Source: a virus
Direction: 5' to 3' (one strand)
DNA length: 35,877 nucleotides
IMG/VR virus record: IMGVR_UViG_3300024301_000040
Span: 1-35,877 of that record
Positions 7,424 to 14,240 of the stretch are shown here, piece after piece. The notes below the pieces were generated by a model that saw nothing but the letters and a program-made list of their open reading frames with translations, made no database searches and was not told where the DNA came from. Position numbers and translations under genes: made by a program. Each line of letters begins with the position of its first letter. Position 1 is the first letter of the stretch.

Positions 7424-7432
7424 TATTTATAT
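7424..7432 (+). promoter_or_regulatory. Candidate late promoter (TATTTATAT)
   Basis: TATTTATAT lies 17 nt before the ATG of the 78-aa gene, directly after the cassette-1 stop codon. Member of the TAYTTATAT set that may be read by the gp55-like sigma factor. Confidence 0.5.
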
Positions 7433-7449
7433 AAAATAAAGAAATCACA

Positions 7450-7686
7450 ATGAAAGAATACGCAGTACAAAAACAATTAGTAGCAGTTGATACAAACGCT
7501 GGAGACCCTAATTGGGCTAAAAGACAAATATGGGTTTATAAACTAAACGCAGAAGATACGTTAGATGAATATGATACTATTGAAGAAGCTCAATCTAAAA
7601 GAGATGAGTTGGATAATGAGGACCCATCTGCAAGAGTTTATAGAGTAGTAAGAAGAATTGATAAATTCTCTTATGAAGTGCTTTAG
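7450..7686 (+). CDS. Hypothetical small soluble protein
   Basis: 78 aa, charged, no signal peptide or membrane segment. Family not recognised. It reads as a compact alpha/beta protein (YAVQKQLVAVDT, RVYRVVRRIDKFSYEVL). A late-type promoter directly upstream and a non-coding gap downstream suggest a single-gene late transcript. Confidence 0.6.
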   Translation: MKEYAVQKQLVAVDTNAGDPNWAKRQIWVYKLNAEDTLDEYDTIEEAQSKRDELDNEDPSARVYRVVRRIDKFSYEVL

Positions 7687-7703
7687 TTGTCTTGTCTAAA
7701 TTT

Positions 7704-7844
7704 TTATTTTAATTTATTTCTTATAAACAGTTTAAACAGTGTCTTGTCTTGCACCGTGTCTCTGTTGTCTGAAGATTCAAAAATAAAAAATGTATCTGAA
7801 CCAACAATCGTTTCTGATTGAAGTTTGGAAGCGTTTAAACTCAT
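7704..7844 (-). CDS. Possible 46-aa minus-strand gene in a 318-nt gap
   Basis: The gap 7687-8004 has no plus-strand gene. On the minus strand an ATG at 7844 opens a 46-codon frame (MSLNASKLQSETIVGSD... ending IRNKLK). It is preceded by AAGGTGAAGCT, which resembles a Shine-Dalgarno site and is unusual in this window, and by a weak promoter at 7902-7871. Codon choice (several GAC, ACG, CTG) differs from neighbours. It could instead be a small RNA or decayed sequence. Low confidence. Confidence 0.3.
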   Translation of the reverse strand: MSLNASKLQSETIVGSDTFFIFESSDNRDTVQDKTLFKLFIRNKLK

Positions 7845-7870
7845 AGCTTCACCTTAGAGTATGTTATTTC

Positions 7871-7902
7871 AGTATATATAGATATACCCCAGTTTCCCCA
7901 AA
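7871..7902 (-). promoter_or_regulatory. Weak host-type promoter on minus strand
   Basis: TTTG at 7902-7899 and TATATACT at 7878-7871 with exactly 20 nt between, the same spacing as the well-matched promoters here, but the -7 box departs from TATATTTG. It points at the possible 46-aa gene. Confidence 0.3.
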
Positions 7903-7953
7903 CGATAAAAAAAAATCAAATAATTTCACATTTAGTAAATTTAGTTGAAAAGG

Positions 7954-7985
7954 CTTGGAACTCTCAATTATTTTTTGTATATTTG
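7954..7985 (+). promoter_or_regulatory. Host-type promoter for the DUF1599-dCMP deaminase operon
   Basis: CTTG at 7954-7957 and TATATTTG at 7978-7985, 20 nt apart, ending 19 nt before the ATG at 8005. Four genes follow with overlaps or very short spacers. Confidence 0.7.
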
Positions 7986-8004
7986 TTCATAAACATTAAA
8001 TAGT

Positions 8005-8367
8005 ATGAGCGAAGAAACACCACAATACGGAGAATCCGCAGTTGAATTTTGTGAGAGAATGTATCCCAACACAACGGATGAATTCAAAAAGATTCAAGAA
8101 GAAATGTATATCACCTTTTGTAAGAAGCAAAGGAACTACGGACCTGGTAACATTTCAGTAGGAACTCCATTGGAAACTGATGATGATGTGAAACTATCCT
8201 TAACTGGTTTATGGTTTCGTATCAACGATAAAGTGCAACGATTAAAACAATTGGTAGTATTAGGACAGCCCGATGAAGTGGGTGAATCAATCCAAGATAC
8301 TTATGAAGATTTATCAGTATATGGTATCATCGCACAAATTGTTCAACGAGGAAAATGGGCAAAATAA
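8005..8367 (+). CDS. DUF1599 / Nmad1-type nucleotide-modification-associated protein
   Basis: 120 aa. The C-terminal two-thirds fit DUF1599: CKKQRNYGPGNIS, then LWFRINDKVQRLKQL and a Asp/Glu-rich helix DTYEDLSVYGIIAQ. The family is all-alpha and occurs in phages near DNA- or nucleotide-modification genes; a MazG-like nucleotide-binding fold has been proposed, but its reaction is not established as far as I know. First gene of an operon with a metallophosphoesterase and dCMP deaminase, which supports a nucleotide-pool role. Confidence 0.72.
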   Translation: MSEETPQYGESAVEFCERMYPNTTDEFKKIQEEMYITFCKKQRNYGPGNISVGTPLETDDDVKLSLTGLWFRINDKVQRLKQLVVLGQPDEVGESIQDTYEDLSVYGIIAQIVQRGKWAK

Positions 8368-8501
8368 AATTTGAAATATGTTCAGTATGGGGGCAGATGT
8401 ATATCTTACCCTTTGTGAAGTTAACACACAATAGAAATCTGAATGGTGATTTAGAACTCATCATTGGTTGGTTAAACAAAGAATTAGTAATAGGAATTTA
8501 G
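8355..8501 (+). CDS. Small hypothetical protein overlapping the DUF1599 gene
   Basis: 48 aa from ATG at 8355 (MGKIKFEICSVWGQMYILPF...), overlapping the upstream gene by 13 nt and ending 2 nt before the metallophosphoesterase ATG. It fills a gap otherwise empty in a compact operon, which is the main reason to accept it. No family recognised. Confidence 0.45.
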   Translation: MGKIKFEICSVWGQMYILPFVKLTHNRNLNGDLELIIGWLNKELVIGI

Positions 8502-8503
8502 TT

Positions 8504-9184
8504 ATGAGAATCTGGCACATATCAGATACACACACTTATCACAATTTGTTGGAAGTTCCAGCAAATATTGATATGGTGATTTTTAGTGGGGATTGTTCTA
8601 ATCCAAGAGACCCTTATAACAACGAAGTTGAGGTAAGAGGTTTTATTGATTGGTATCGTACACTAAAGATTCCGTATAAGATTTTTGTTGCCGGAAATCA
8701 CGATACTTCTATTGAAAACAAATTCGTAACCTCAGAAGATTTCGCAAGACACAATATCCTCTACTTAGAAAACGAAGATGTTATCATTGATGGAATTAAA
8801 ATCTTCGGTTCACCACATACTCCAACATTTGGATATGGGTGGGCTTTCAACAAAGATAGAAATAAGTTAGAAAGATTTTGGAGAAACTATGTTGATGAAG
8901 ATGTGGATATCATTGTTACTCACGGACCTCCAAAAGGTATCTTAGATTTATCTTTGGATAGAAGTGGTAACTTAGAAAGATGTGGTGATAAATCACTACT
9001 CAATAGAGTAATGGAAGTAAATCCTAAATTGGTTTTATTCGGACATATCCACAATCACCAAGATATCATCAATCAGGGAACTATGAAATTAAGTGGATTA
9101 GATACAATCTTCTCAAATGGTTCAGTAATGAAAGATGGTAGATTTGGTAAATTAACATCTAACGGAAATGTGATTGAAATATGA
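8504..9184 (+). CDS. Calcineurin-like metallophosphoesterase
   Basis: 226 aa from ATG 8504; this start puts the first metal-binding motif at residue 8, as usual. Motifs in order: DTH (8-10), GD (29-30), GNHD (64-67), THGPP (139-143) and GHIH (180-183). Together they bind two metals and cleave phosphomono- or diesters. The set resembles the MPPED/UPF0046 branch (cyclic-nucleotide or small phosphodiester substrates), but the phage substrate is unknown. The stop overlaps the dCMP deaminase start by 4 nt. Confidence 0.85.
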   Translation: MRIWHISDTHTYHNLLEVPANIDMVIFSGDCSNPRDPYNNEVEVRGFIDWYRTLKIPYKIFVAGNHDTSIENKFVTSEDFARHNILYLENEDVIIDGIKIFGSPHTPTFGYGWAFNKDRNKLERFWRNYVDEDVDIIVTHGPPKGILDLSLDRSGNLERCGDKSLLNRVMEVNPKLVLFGHIHNHQDIINQGTMKLSGLDTIFSNGSVMKDGRFGKLTSNGNVIEI

Positions 9185-9621
9185 ATTGGGATGAATACTT
9201 TATTAACATTGCCGAACAGGTTAAGTTAAAATCAAAAGATGAGAAAACTCAAATAGGTGTAGTTGTAGTTGGTAAAGATAATGAGATTGTTTCTACCGGC
9301 TACAACTCATTTGCAAGGGGTATAAACGATGATATTAGTGAAAGGCAAGATAGGCCTGAGAAATACTTTTGGTTTGAACATGCGGAAAGAAACGCTATTT
9401 ACAATGCCGCAAGAATCGGAGTATCTACATTAGGGACTACAATGTATATGACTTGTGGAATGAGTTGTTCAGATTGTGCTAGAGCAATTATTAATAGTGG
9501 TGTATCCAAAATAGTATTACGAAAAGGTAAAGGAGCTAAAGGTGATAAATGGGATGAATCATCTATTCGTTCAATGAAGATGTTTAAAGAAGCAGGAGTA
9601 ATCGTAGAATATTACGATTAA
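9181..9621 (+). CDS. Deoxycytidylate (dCMP) deaminase family protein
   Basis: 146 aa. Zinc site: HAE at 67-69 (His ligand, Glu proton shuttle) and CSDC at 96-99. The N-terminal NWDEYFINIAEQVKLKSKD...TQIGVVVV pattern matches dCMP deaminases, which convert dCMP to dUMP for thymidylate synthesis in the cytoplasm. A CG-x-x-C replaces the usual PC before the second ligand pair. Last gene of the 8005-9621 operon. No allosteric insertion can be judged by eye. Confidence 0.82.
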   Translation: MNWDEYFINIAEQVKLKSKDEKTQIGVVVVGKDNEIVSTGYNSFARGINDDISERQDRPEKYFWFEHAERNAIYNAARIGVSTLGTTMYMTCGMSCSDCARAIINSGVSKIVLRKGKGAKGDKWDESSIRSMKMFKEAGVIVEYYD

Positions 9622-9624
9622 CAA

Positions 9625-9633
9625 TATTTATAT
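9625..9633 (+). promoter_or_regulatory. Candidate late promoter (TATTTATAT)
   Basis: TATTTATAT lies 15 nt before the ATG at 9649. An ATG at 9642 is out of frame with the gene. Confidence 0.5.
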
Positions 9634-9648
9634 CTAAACAAATGATTA

Positions 9649-10542
9649 ATGGCTTCAATAGTATCAGATGGTAATATAAGTATTAACTCTACACCAATCC
9701 CAGCAATAACTCCATCTAACATAAATTTACGAAGAGGTATTATTGATGGGGATACTGTAACTATTAAAGTAGGTGATTTTGAATCATCTGATGTTATTAC
9801 ATTATATGGTGATTATCAACAAAATTCGGTTGATATCCCTAAGTTTGATTTATCCAAAATCAATACCCTTCCAAATGATGTAGCTGATTTTAAATTTATA
9901 TTATCGATAAAAGATGGTGATGCTGGTGAACCTACATTATACTCATCTGATAAAGTTAGGAAAGATTTGATTAGTAAGTATGGTGATGACAATCCAATAC
10001 CAGTAAACTACTTAATAAACGAACGAAAAATTGTAGTTGTTAATATAGCACCCTTTAAGGAATTGATACAAAAAATGAGAGATGCTGAGTTGAGTATCAA
10101 CTTAAATAGAAATGAGATTAATGGACAGGTTGAGGTTACTAAAAACTTATTTTCATACTCAAATTATAGTACAACTGATGCTGGTAGTTTGGTATCTAAT
10201 CCAACTTATGATTTAAATGAATTAGTAAGATACATTAGTTGGGTTGTATCTAAACCAAATAAAAATTACGATGATAGATTAATACCTGCAAACGAATTAG
10301 GTGAGTGGAATGGCTCTATACCCGAAACACCAACTGTGGATACTCCATCTACTGATACCACAAATTCACCACCACCATCAAATCAATATCCACCTATCGG
10401 ACGAGCTGGTATTGAAGATTCGGAGGAAGTATTCAAAAACGGAGAATTATATGTATGGAATGCTGAATTCAATGAATGGAAACTTAACACTCAATCAAAT
10501 GATGATGTGAGTAGTGGTGGTGGAGGTGGTGGTAGTTATTAG
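9649..10542 (+). CDS. Putative structural protein, Pro/Thr-rich and Gly-tailed
   Basis: 297 aa, no signal peptide. Residues 1-215 look beta-rich with no family I can name. A Pro/Thr/Ser-rich linker (about 224-250) follows, then a short WNAEFNEWKL segment of the kind seen in phage appendage proteins (VWN-x4-W), and the end is SSGGGGGGSY. The late-type promoter and the virion-like composition favour a structural or decoration protein. Tentative. Confidence 0.5.
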   Translation: MASIVSDGNISINSTPIPAITPSNINLRRGIIDGDTVTIKVGDFESSDVITLYGDYQQNSVDIPKFDLSKINTLPNDVADFKFILSIKDGDAGEPTLYSSDKVRKDLISKYGDDNPIPVNYLINERKIVVVNIAPFKELIQKMRDAELSINLNRNEINGQVEVTKNLFSYSNYSTTDAGSLVSNPTYDLNELVRYISWVVSKPNKNYDDRLIPANELGEWNGSIPETPTVDTPSTDTTNSPPPSNQYPPIGRAGIEDSEEVFKNGELYVWNAEFNEWKLNTQSNDDVSSGGGGGGSY

Positions 10543-10569
10543 ATTTAACTAATTAATAACCATACATAC

Positions 10570-10578
10570 TACTTATAC
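10570..10578 (+). promoter_or_regulatory. Weak candidate late promoter (TACTTATAC)
   Basis: TACTTATAC, one base off the TAYTTATAT family, 26 nt before the TTG start at 10605. Confidence 0.3.
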
Positions 10579-10604
10579 ATAATAACGATTAAACATTTTA
10601 TACT

Positions 10605-10949
10605 TTGAAAAAAAGACCATTATTAAATGTTGACTGGAGAAAATATATCTCACCTACCAATACTACATTGAATAGTTATTTATGGGATAATGGTGATGAG
10701 TTTCTTGGAGAAATATTCGAAACAATACAATCCGCACAAAAGATGAAACTCCAATCGGTAATATTAATAGAGTTCACAAACGTAGATGCTGTATCAGTAT
10801 TGGAAAAATCAGATTATAAATTGGCTTTAAAAAAACTTCTCAACCTATGTGAAGTGTTGGAACGATATGAATTATGTGCTAGTATTGTTAAACATGAGAA
10901 ATCATTATTAAAGAAAAGAAACACACAAACGAATAGGACTTTAATTTAA
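10605..10949 (+). CDS. Hypothetical protein upstream of phoH
   Basis: 114 aa using a TTG start at 10605, because the first in-frame ATG would remove much of the protein. Mixed alpha/beta (VILIEFTNVDAVSVLEKSDYK), soluble and basic at the C-terminus. Family not recognised. It ends 5 nt before phoH, so the two are probably co-transcribed. Confidence 0.6.
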   Translation: MKKRPLLNVDWRKYISPTNTTLNSYLWDNGDEFLGEIFETIQSAQKMKLQSVILIEFTNVDAVSVLEKSDYKLALKKLLNLCEVLERYELCASIVKHEKSLLKKRNTQTNRTLI

Positions 10950-10954
10950 AACAA

Positions 10955-11620
10955 ATGGCTGAAAATATTACAAAAACTCCTCCAAAGGGGAAAATTAAAT
11001 TTAATATTACCTTATCAGATGAACAAAAGTTAGCTAAATCAAATATCCTAATACATCCTTATAATTTTGTATTGGGTAAAGCTGGTTCCGGAAAAACATT
11101 ATTAGCAGTTCAAGTTGCATTGGATATGTACTTTACAAGAGCAGTAAATAAAATTGTTATAACAAGACCAACAGTATCCAATGAGGATAACGGATTCTTA
11201 CCCGGTTCTTTAGAAGAAAAGATGGAACCTTGGTTAGTTCCAATTCGTTCTAATATGAGAAAGGTTTACAACAAACCACCTATCTTAGAAAAAATGGAAA
11301 AGGATGATAACATTGAATTGGTATCTCTTGCTCACTTTAGAGGTAGAACATTCGAAAACGCAGTTGTTATTGTTGATGAGTTCCAAAACTTAACTAAACC
11401 ACAATTAGGAATGGTGTTGGGTAGATTGGGTAAAGGTTCAACTATGATACTAACTGGAGACCCACAACAAATTGATTTGAAGTTTTCAAATGATTCAGCT
11501 ATACATGATGTACCAAAGATTAAAGATTCACAACACGTACATGCAATCAGTTTGAAAGATAACCATAGACATGAAGCACTAAATGAAGTGTTGAAAATGT
11601 TATACGATTCGTATAACTAA
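10955..11620 (+). CDS. phoH: PhoH-like P-loop ATPase
   Basis: 221 aa, a PhoH ATPase domain with almost no extension. Walker A GKAGSGKT at 41-48, the RPTV signature about 71-74, Walker B VIVDEFQN (138-145) and LTGDPQQID (166-174). PhoH-like genes are very common in marine and T4-like phages; RNA-helicase/nuclease-linked or phosphate-stress roles have been suggested, with no settled function. A clear terminator follows. Confidence 0.9.
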   Translation: MAENITKTPPKGKIKFNITLSDEQKLAKSNILIHPYNFVLGKAGSGKTLLAVQVALDMYFTRAVNKIVITRPTVSNEDNGFLPGSLEEKMEPWLVPIRSNMRKVYNKPPILEKMEKDDNIELVSLAHFRGRTFENAVVIVDEFQNLTKPQLGMVLGRLGKGSTMILTGDPQQIDLKFSNDSAIHDVPKIKDSQHVHAISLKDNHRHEALNEVLKMLYDSYN

Positions 11621-11656
11621 AGATATCCTTGACGGCAGCTACCTTAGAGGTGTACT

Positions 11657-11697
11657 TCCCCACTTTTGATTAAGTTCATTAGTGGGGATTTTTTTTT
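11657..11697 (+). terminator. Rho-independent terminator after phoH
   Basis: 8-bp stem (TCCCCACT 11657-11664 with AGTGGGGA 11681-11688), 16-nt loop, then nine T. The strongest terminator in the window; it separates the phoH operon from the next promoter. Confidence 0.85.
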
Positions 11698-11716
11698 CAA
11701 AAAAGTTCTTCATACA

Positions 11717-11748
11717 TTTGGATATGTGAAATATATTTTGTATGTTAG
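11717..11748 (+). promoter_or_regulatory. Host-type promoter, TATGTTAG variant
   Basis: TTTG at 11717-11720 and TATGTTAG at 11741-11748, 20 nt apart, 21 nt before ATG 11770. The -7 box and downstream bases are repeated exactly at 12129-12157. Confidence 0.6.
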
Positions 11749-11763
11749 TACTGTAATTGAGAG
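11735..11763 (+). repeat. 29-bp direct repeat, copy 1 (promoter/leader)
   Basis: ATTTTG followed by TATGTTAGTACTGTAATTGA and GAG is identical to 12129-12157. It spans the -7 box and the first transcribed bases, so it probably sets shared initiation and leader properties, or it marks a recent duplication of a promoter. Confidence 0.85.
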
Positions 11764-11769
11764 ATAGAT

Positions 11770-12099
11770 ATGAAAAACCTTAAAACCTACGAACGATTAG
11801 TTAAGAAAGCCAATTTAGGAATTTGTGAAAACTCACGGATGCCAAACCTTAACAAAGTTAGTGAACTACTAACTGAGTTGGGAATCCAAAATAATTGTAT
11901 GAATTGGAGTGAAACTAAATGGAGTTCGGCCGCTGGTTGTAGATACTACACTTCTGGTGGTAGTAGAGATTACAATGGTTACCGATTGAGTGTTCCTGAA
12001 ATCAATATGAGTATTGTTTCAACTCAAACTTATTACTCTTGGAATACGAGAGGATACGCTAAGGAGTTGGTAAATTTGATTGAAAAATATCAAAAATAA
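11770..12099 (+). CDS. Hypothetical protein
   Basis: 109 aa, soluble and basic, with a Ser/Gly/Tyr-rich centre (CRYYTSGGSRDYNGYRLSV). No family recognised. It is transcribed from its own promoter between the phoH terminator and the next promoter, as is usual for small early phage genes that act on the host. Confidence 0.6.
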   Translation: MKNLKTYERLVKKANLGICENSRMPNLNKVSELLTELGIQNNCMNWSETKWSSAAGCRYYTSGGSRDYNGYRLSVPEINMSIVSTQTYYSWNTRGYAKELVNLIEKYQK

Positions 12100-12110
12100 T
12101 CATCAAAAGA

Positions 12111-12142
12111 CTTGCATAATTCAAAATTATTTTGTATGTTAG
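12111..12142 (+). promoter_or_regulatory. Host-type promoter, TATGTTAG variant (second copy)
   Basis: CTTG at 12111-12114 and TATGTTAG at 12135-12142, 20 nt apart. Transcription would begin about 12149-12150, which argues against a TTG at 12151 as a start codon. Confidence 0.6.
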
Positions 12143-12157
12143 TACTGTAATTGAGAG
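12129..12157 (+). repeat. 29-bp direct repeat, copy 2 (promoter/leader)
   Basis: Identical to 11735-11763; the bases upstream differ (CTTG box and spacer), so identity is limited to the -7 box, the start site and the early leader. Confidence 0.85.
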
Positions 12158-12175
12158 TAAGAGTTAAAACGATTA

Positions 12176-12185
12176 AAACCCTAAA
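12176..12185 (+). promoter_or_regulatory. AAACCCTAAA leader motif (also 12503-12512; variant 12811-12821)
   Basis: AAACCCTAAA lies 4 nt before ATG 12190 and again (12503-12512) 4 nt before ATG 12517, followed by AGAT or CGAT. AAACCCTTAAA lies 8 nt before ATG 12830. Three neighbouring genes thus share a short element at the ribosome-binding position although none has a Shine-Dalgarno site; a translational role is inferred. Confidence 0.4.
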
Positions 12186-12189
12186 AGAT

Positions 12190-12501
12190 ATGAAAAGTAA
12201 ATTTGATTTGTGGCTCGAAAAAGTTAACGAAGAGCGTAAAGAGTATTGGGAAAGTAAATTCGGTTACAAACCCTACGAACCCCTAAGAGTTGATAAAGGT
12301 AGAAAATACATCCGTTTGTGGGATGGTAGTTCTGCTTGGGGATTTGTTTCTATGGTTGATGGCGTTAACAAAGGAGTTCCAATTAAGAAAGGTGATTTAA
12401 TGAAACCCGCTGGTTGGCAATCTCCTGCTAAACATAGTAGAGGTAACATCTTCGAAGGAACTGATAAATGGGAATACTACGGCCCAACTTACTTAATCTA
12501 A
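12190..12501 (+). CDS. Hypothetical protein
   Basis: 103 aa from ATG 12190. An in-frame TTG at 12151 would add 13 residues but lies at the predicted transcription start, and the ATG is preceded by the shared AAACCCTAAA leader motif. N-terminal charged helix (KFDLWLEKVNEERKEYWESK), then a small beta domain with YIRLWDGSSAWGFVSMVDG. Family not recognised. Confidence 0.6.
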   Translation: MKSKFDLWLEKVNEERKEYWESKFGYKPYEPLRVDKGRKYIRLWDGSSAWGFVSMVDGVNKGVPIKKGDLMKPAGWQSPAKHSRGNIFEGTDKWEYYGPTYLI

Positions 12502-12516
12502 TAAACCCTAAACGAT

Positions 12517-12744
12517 ATGACACTTAAAGATTTTTATTTGAACACTTACCCAACCGATGAGTTGGGAACTGAAATTACTGAGAACACTCACTTCGCTGGT
12601 TTGTTAAATATACTTTACACTAATGGTGATGTTTATGAATACATTGGAGTTGGTGATAGTATCGTAAGAGAACGATTGTTCTCAGAACTTGCTAATTCTT
12701 TGGAAGCGAGTTACGATTATATTTACAATCTTTGGTTAAATTAA
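12517..12744 (+). CDS. Small conserved phage/plasmid-type protein
   Basis: 75 aa. The signature YPTDELGTEI... and DVYEYIGVGDSIVRERLF...YDYIYNLW is one I associate with small hypothetical proteins in Bacteroidota phages and mobile elements; function unknown. Predicted mostly helical and acidic. Co-transcribed with the preceding gene (15-nt spacer). Confidence 0.6.
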   Translation: MTLKDFYLNTYPTDELGTEITENTHFAGLLNILYTNGDVYEYIGVGDSIVRERLFSELANSLEASYDYIYNLWLN

Positions 12745-12755
12745 TTCACAAAACA

Positions 12756-12787
12756 TTTGGTAGTTACAAATATATTTTGTATATTAG
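12756..12787 (+). promoter_or_regulatory. Host-type promoter for the 12830-14923 operon
   Basis: TTTG at 12756-12759 and TATATTAG at 12780-12787, 20 nt apart. Four genes with overlapping stops and starts follow. Confidence 0.65.
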
Positions 12788-12829
12788 ACCTGTTAATGAG
12801 TGAGAATGTTAAACCCTTAAAATAATTAA

Positions 12830-13312
12830 ATGAATAAAAAAATAGTTTATATCGATATGGATGGAGTCTTAGTTGACTTAACTCATGCGATAAATCAATG
12901 GTTTCTAAATCATCCTCATTTGTATGAACGATACAAAGAAAACCCCGACCATATAGCTGGTATCTTCCGAAACCCACCTCCAATTAAAGGTGCTATCGAA
13001 GCTGTAAAGAAATTAGCTGAGAGTGGTAAGTATGAATTGTATATCGCTACTTCTGCTCCTTGGGGAAATCCCGAATCACTAACTGATAAAAGATATTGGA
13101 TTGAGAATCACTTCGGTGAATTATTCCACAAACGAATCGTTACTACTCACCAAAAAAATATGTTGATGGGTGATTACCTAATTGATGATAGAAAGAAAAA
13201 TGGAGCTGGTGAGTTCAAAGGTGAGTTGTTACAATATGGATTGGATTGGGAAAACGATAATAAACCAAACGAATATCCAAATTGGGAATCAATTTTAGAA
13301 AAACTACTATAA
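12830..13312 (+). CDS. 5'(3')-deoxyribonucleotidase-like HAD phosphatase (NT5C type)
   Basis: 160 aa. HAD motifs: DMDGVLVD (9-16; nucleophile Asp9, acid Asp11), ATSAPW (73-78), Lys109 and LIDDRKKNG (117-125). This arrangement matches the NT5C family, which removes phosphate from deoxynucleoside monophosphates; in a phage it may tune dNMP pools or salvage host DNA. Its stop overlaps the lipoprotein start (TAATG). The upstream leader carries AAACCCTTAAA. Confidence 0.82.
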   Translation: MNKKIVYIDMDGVLVDLTHAINQWFLNHPHLYERYKENPDHIAGIFRNPPPIKGAIEAVKKLAESGKYELYIATSAPWGNPESLTDKRYWIENHFGELFHKRIVTTHQKNMLMGDYLIDDRKKNGAGEFKGELLQYGLDWENDNKPNEYPNWESILEKLL

Positions 13313-13869
13313 TGAAATTGTTACGAGGATTACTAATACTGATATTGGGAATTGCGTTTGTAAGTTGTGAAGATAATGTTATTGAGCCAATTCCAACATA
13401 TACCTTATCAATTGATTCACTTTTAACTGAAGATGGTTCTCAATCATTATTCATTGATTCAAACGGATACTATCGATTAACATTGGATAGTTTATCAGAA
13501 AATAAACAAACTGTTCGTAGAATTACTGGTATAGTTTTAAAGGATGAGATGGAACCAACACCGTCTGAATTAGTTGAGTGGGAATCATCTCACAATTGGG
13601 TTACTGGTGATAATAATGAATCTTATGTTGTACGAAGTACTATAAACGTATTAGGAGAATGGGTTGTAATCGATACGATTCAACTAAATATACCAGCTGG
13701 TCTTATTGTACCAACTGTTAATTCATCATCATATAGTGGAACCAATGGTGAGATAAATACAATGATTGCACCAATCTACGATATGAAAGGTGATACAATG
13801 ATTGTTACCGCAAGAATGTGGACAGAATATAAAACATATTACGATACACTTAAAGTTATATTAGAATGA
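13312..13869 (+). CDS. Predicted lipoprotein of unknown function
   Basis: 185 aa from ATG 13312, chosen because it begins a lipoprotein signal (MKLLRGLLILILGIAFVSC, Cys19, then ED) and overlaps the previous stop. The mature part looks beta-rich with a fibronectin/Ig-like pattern (YTLSIDSLL, YRLTLDSLS, WVVIDTIQLNIPAG, DTMIVTARMWTEYK). Sandwiched in an enzyme operon behind a host-type promoter, so probably made early. Early phage lipoproteins often block superinfection or adsorption; that role is a guess here. Confidence 0.65.
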   Translation: MKLLRGLLILILGIAFVSCEDNVIEPIPTYTLSIDSLLTEDGSQSLFIDSNGYYRLTLDSLSENKQTVRRITGIVLKDEMEPTPSELVEWESSHNWVTGDNNESYVVRSTINVLGEWVVIDTIQLNIPAGLIVPTVNSSSYSGTNGEINTMIAPIYDMKGDTMIVTARMWTEYKTYYDTLKVILE

Positions 13870-14240
13870 TAAGAACTGCTAAGTTAAGAGCAACGCCAAT
13901 AACTGAAGAAACGTTTATCAGACAGGGTTGGAAAAAGTATTCAGCTGATGAGTTTTCTTCAATAGAAGATGTGTATGAGAATGGTGATGATGAAGCTGAT
14001 GATAATGAAGATGGCCCTTTCTTTTACACACTACCAGTACCAAAAACTAATATCGATAAATACACACCAATGTTGGTTTCAAATGCAACTGATGAAGTGC
14101 ATGAACTAAAAGCATTGGGTTTAAATGATGGTGAGTTCTTCATTGAAATGTTAGATACCGATGGATTGGGATTTTGTGCAACTGAAGAAGAATTAGAAAT
14201 ACTATATAAAGCATTAACTGGAAAATACATAGAAGAATGA
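13866..14240 (+). CDS. Hypothetical acidic protein
   Basis: 124 aa, strongly acidic in the middle (EDVYENGDDEADDNEDG). Residues 1-30 (PITEETFIRQGWKKYS) resemble the start of short phage proteins that pair a W-x-K/R strand with a C-terminal helix (ATEEELEILYKALTGK). No function known. Overlaps both neighbours by 4 nt. Confidence 0.6.
   Translation: MIRTAKLRATPITEETFIRQGWKKYSADEFSSIEDVYENGDDEADDNEDGPFFYTLPVPKTNIDKYTPMLVSNATDEVHELKALGLNDGEFFIEMLDTDGLGFCATEEELEILYKALTGKYIEE

Noticed and set aside
12176-12185. AAACCCTAAA resembling a eukaryotic telomere unit
   Set aside because: Single units, not tandem, each placed just before a start codon in a phage operon.
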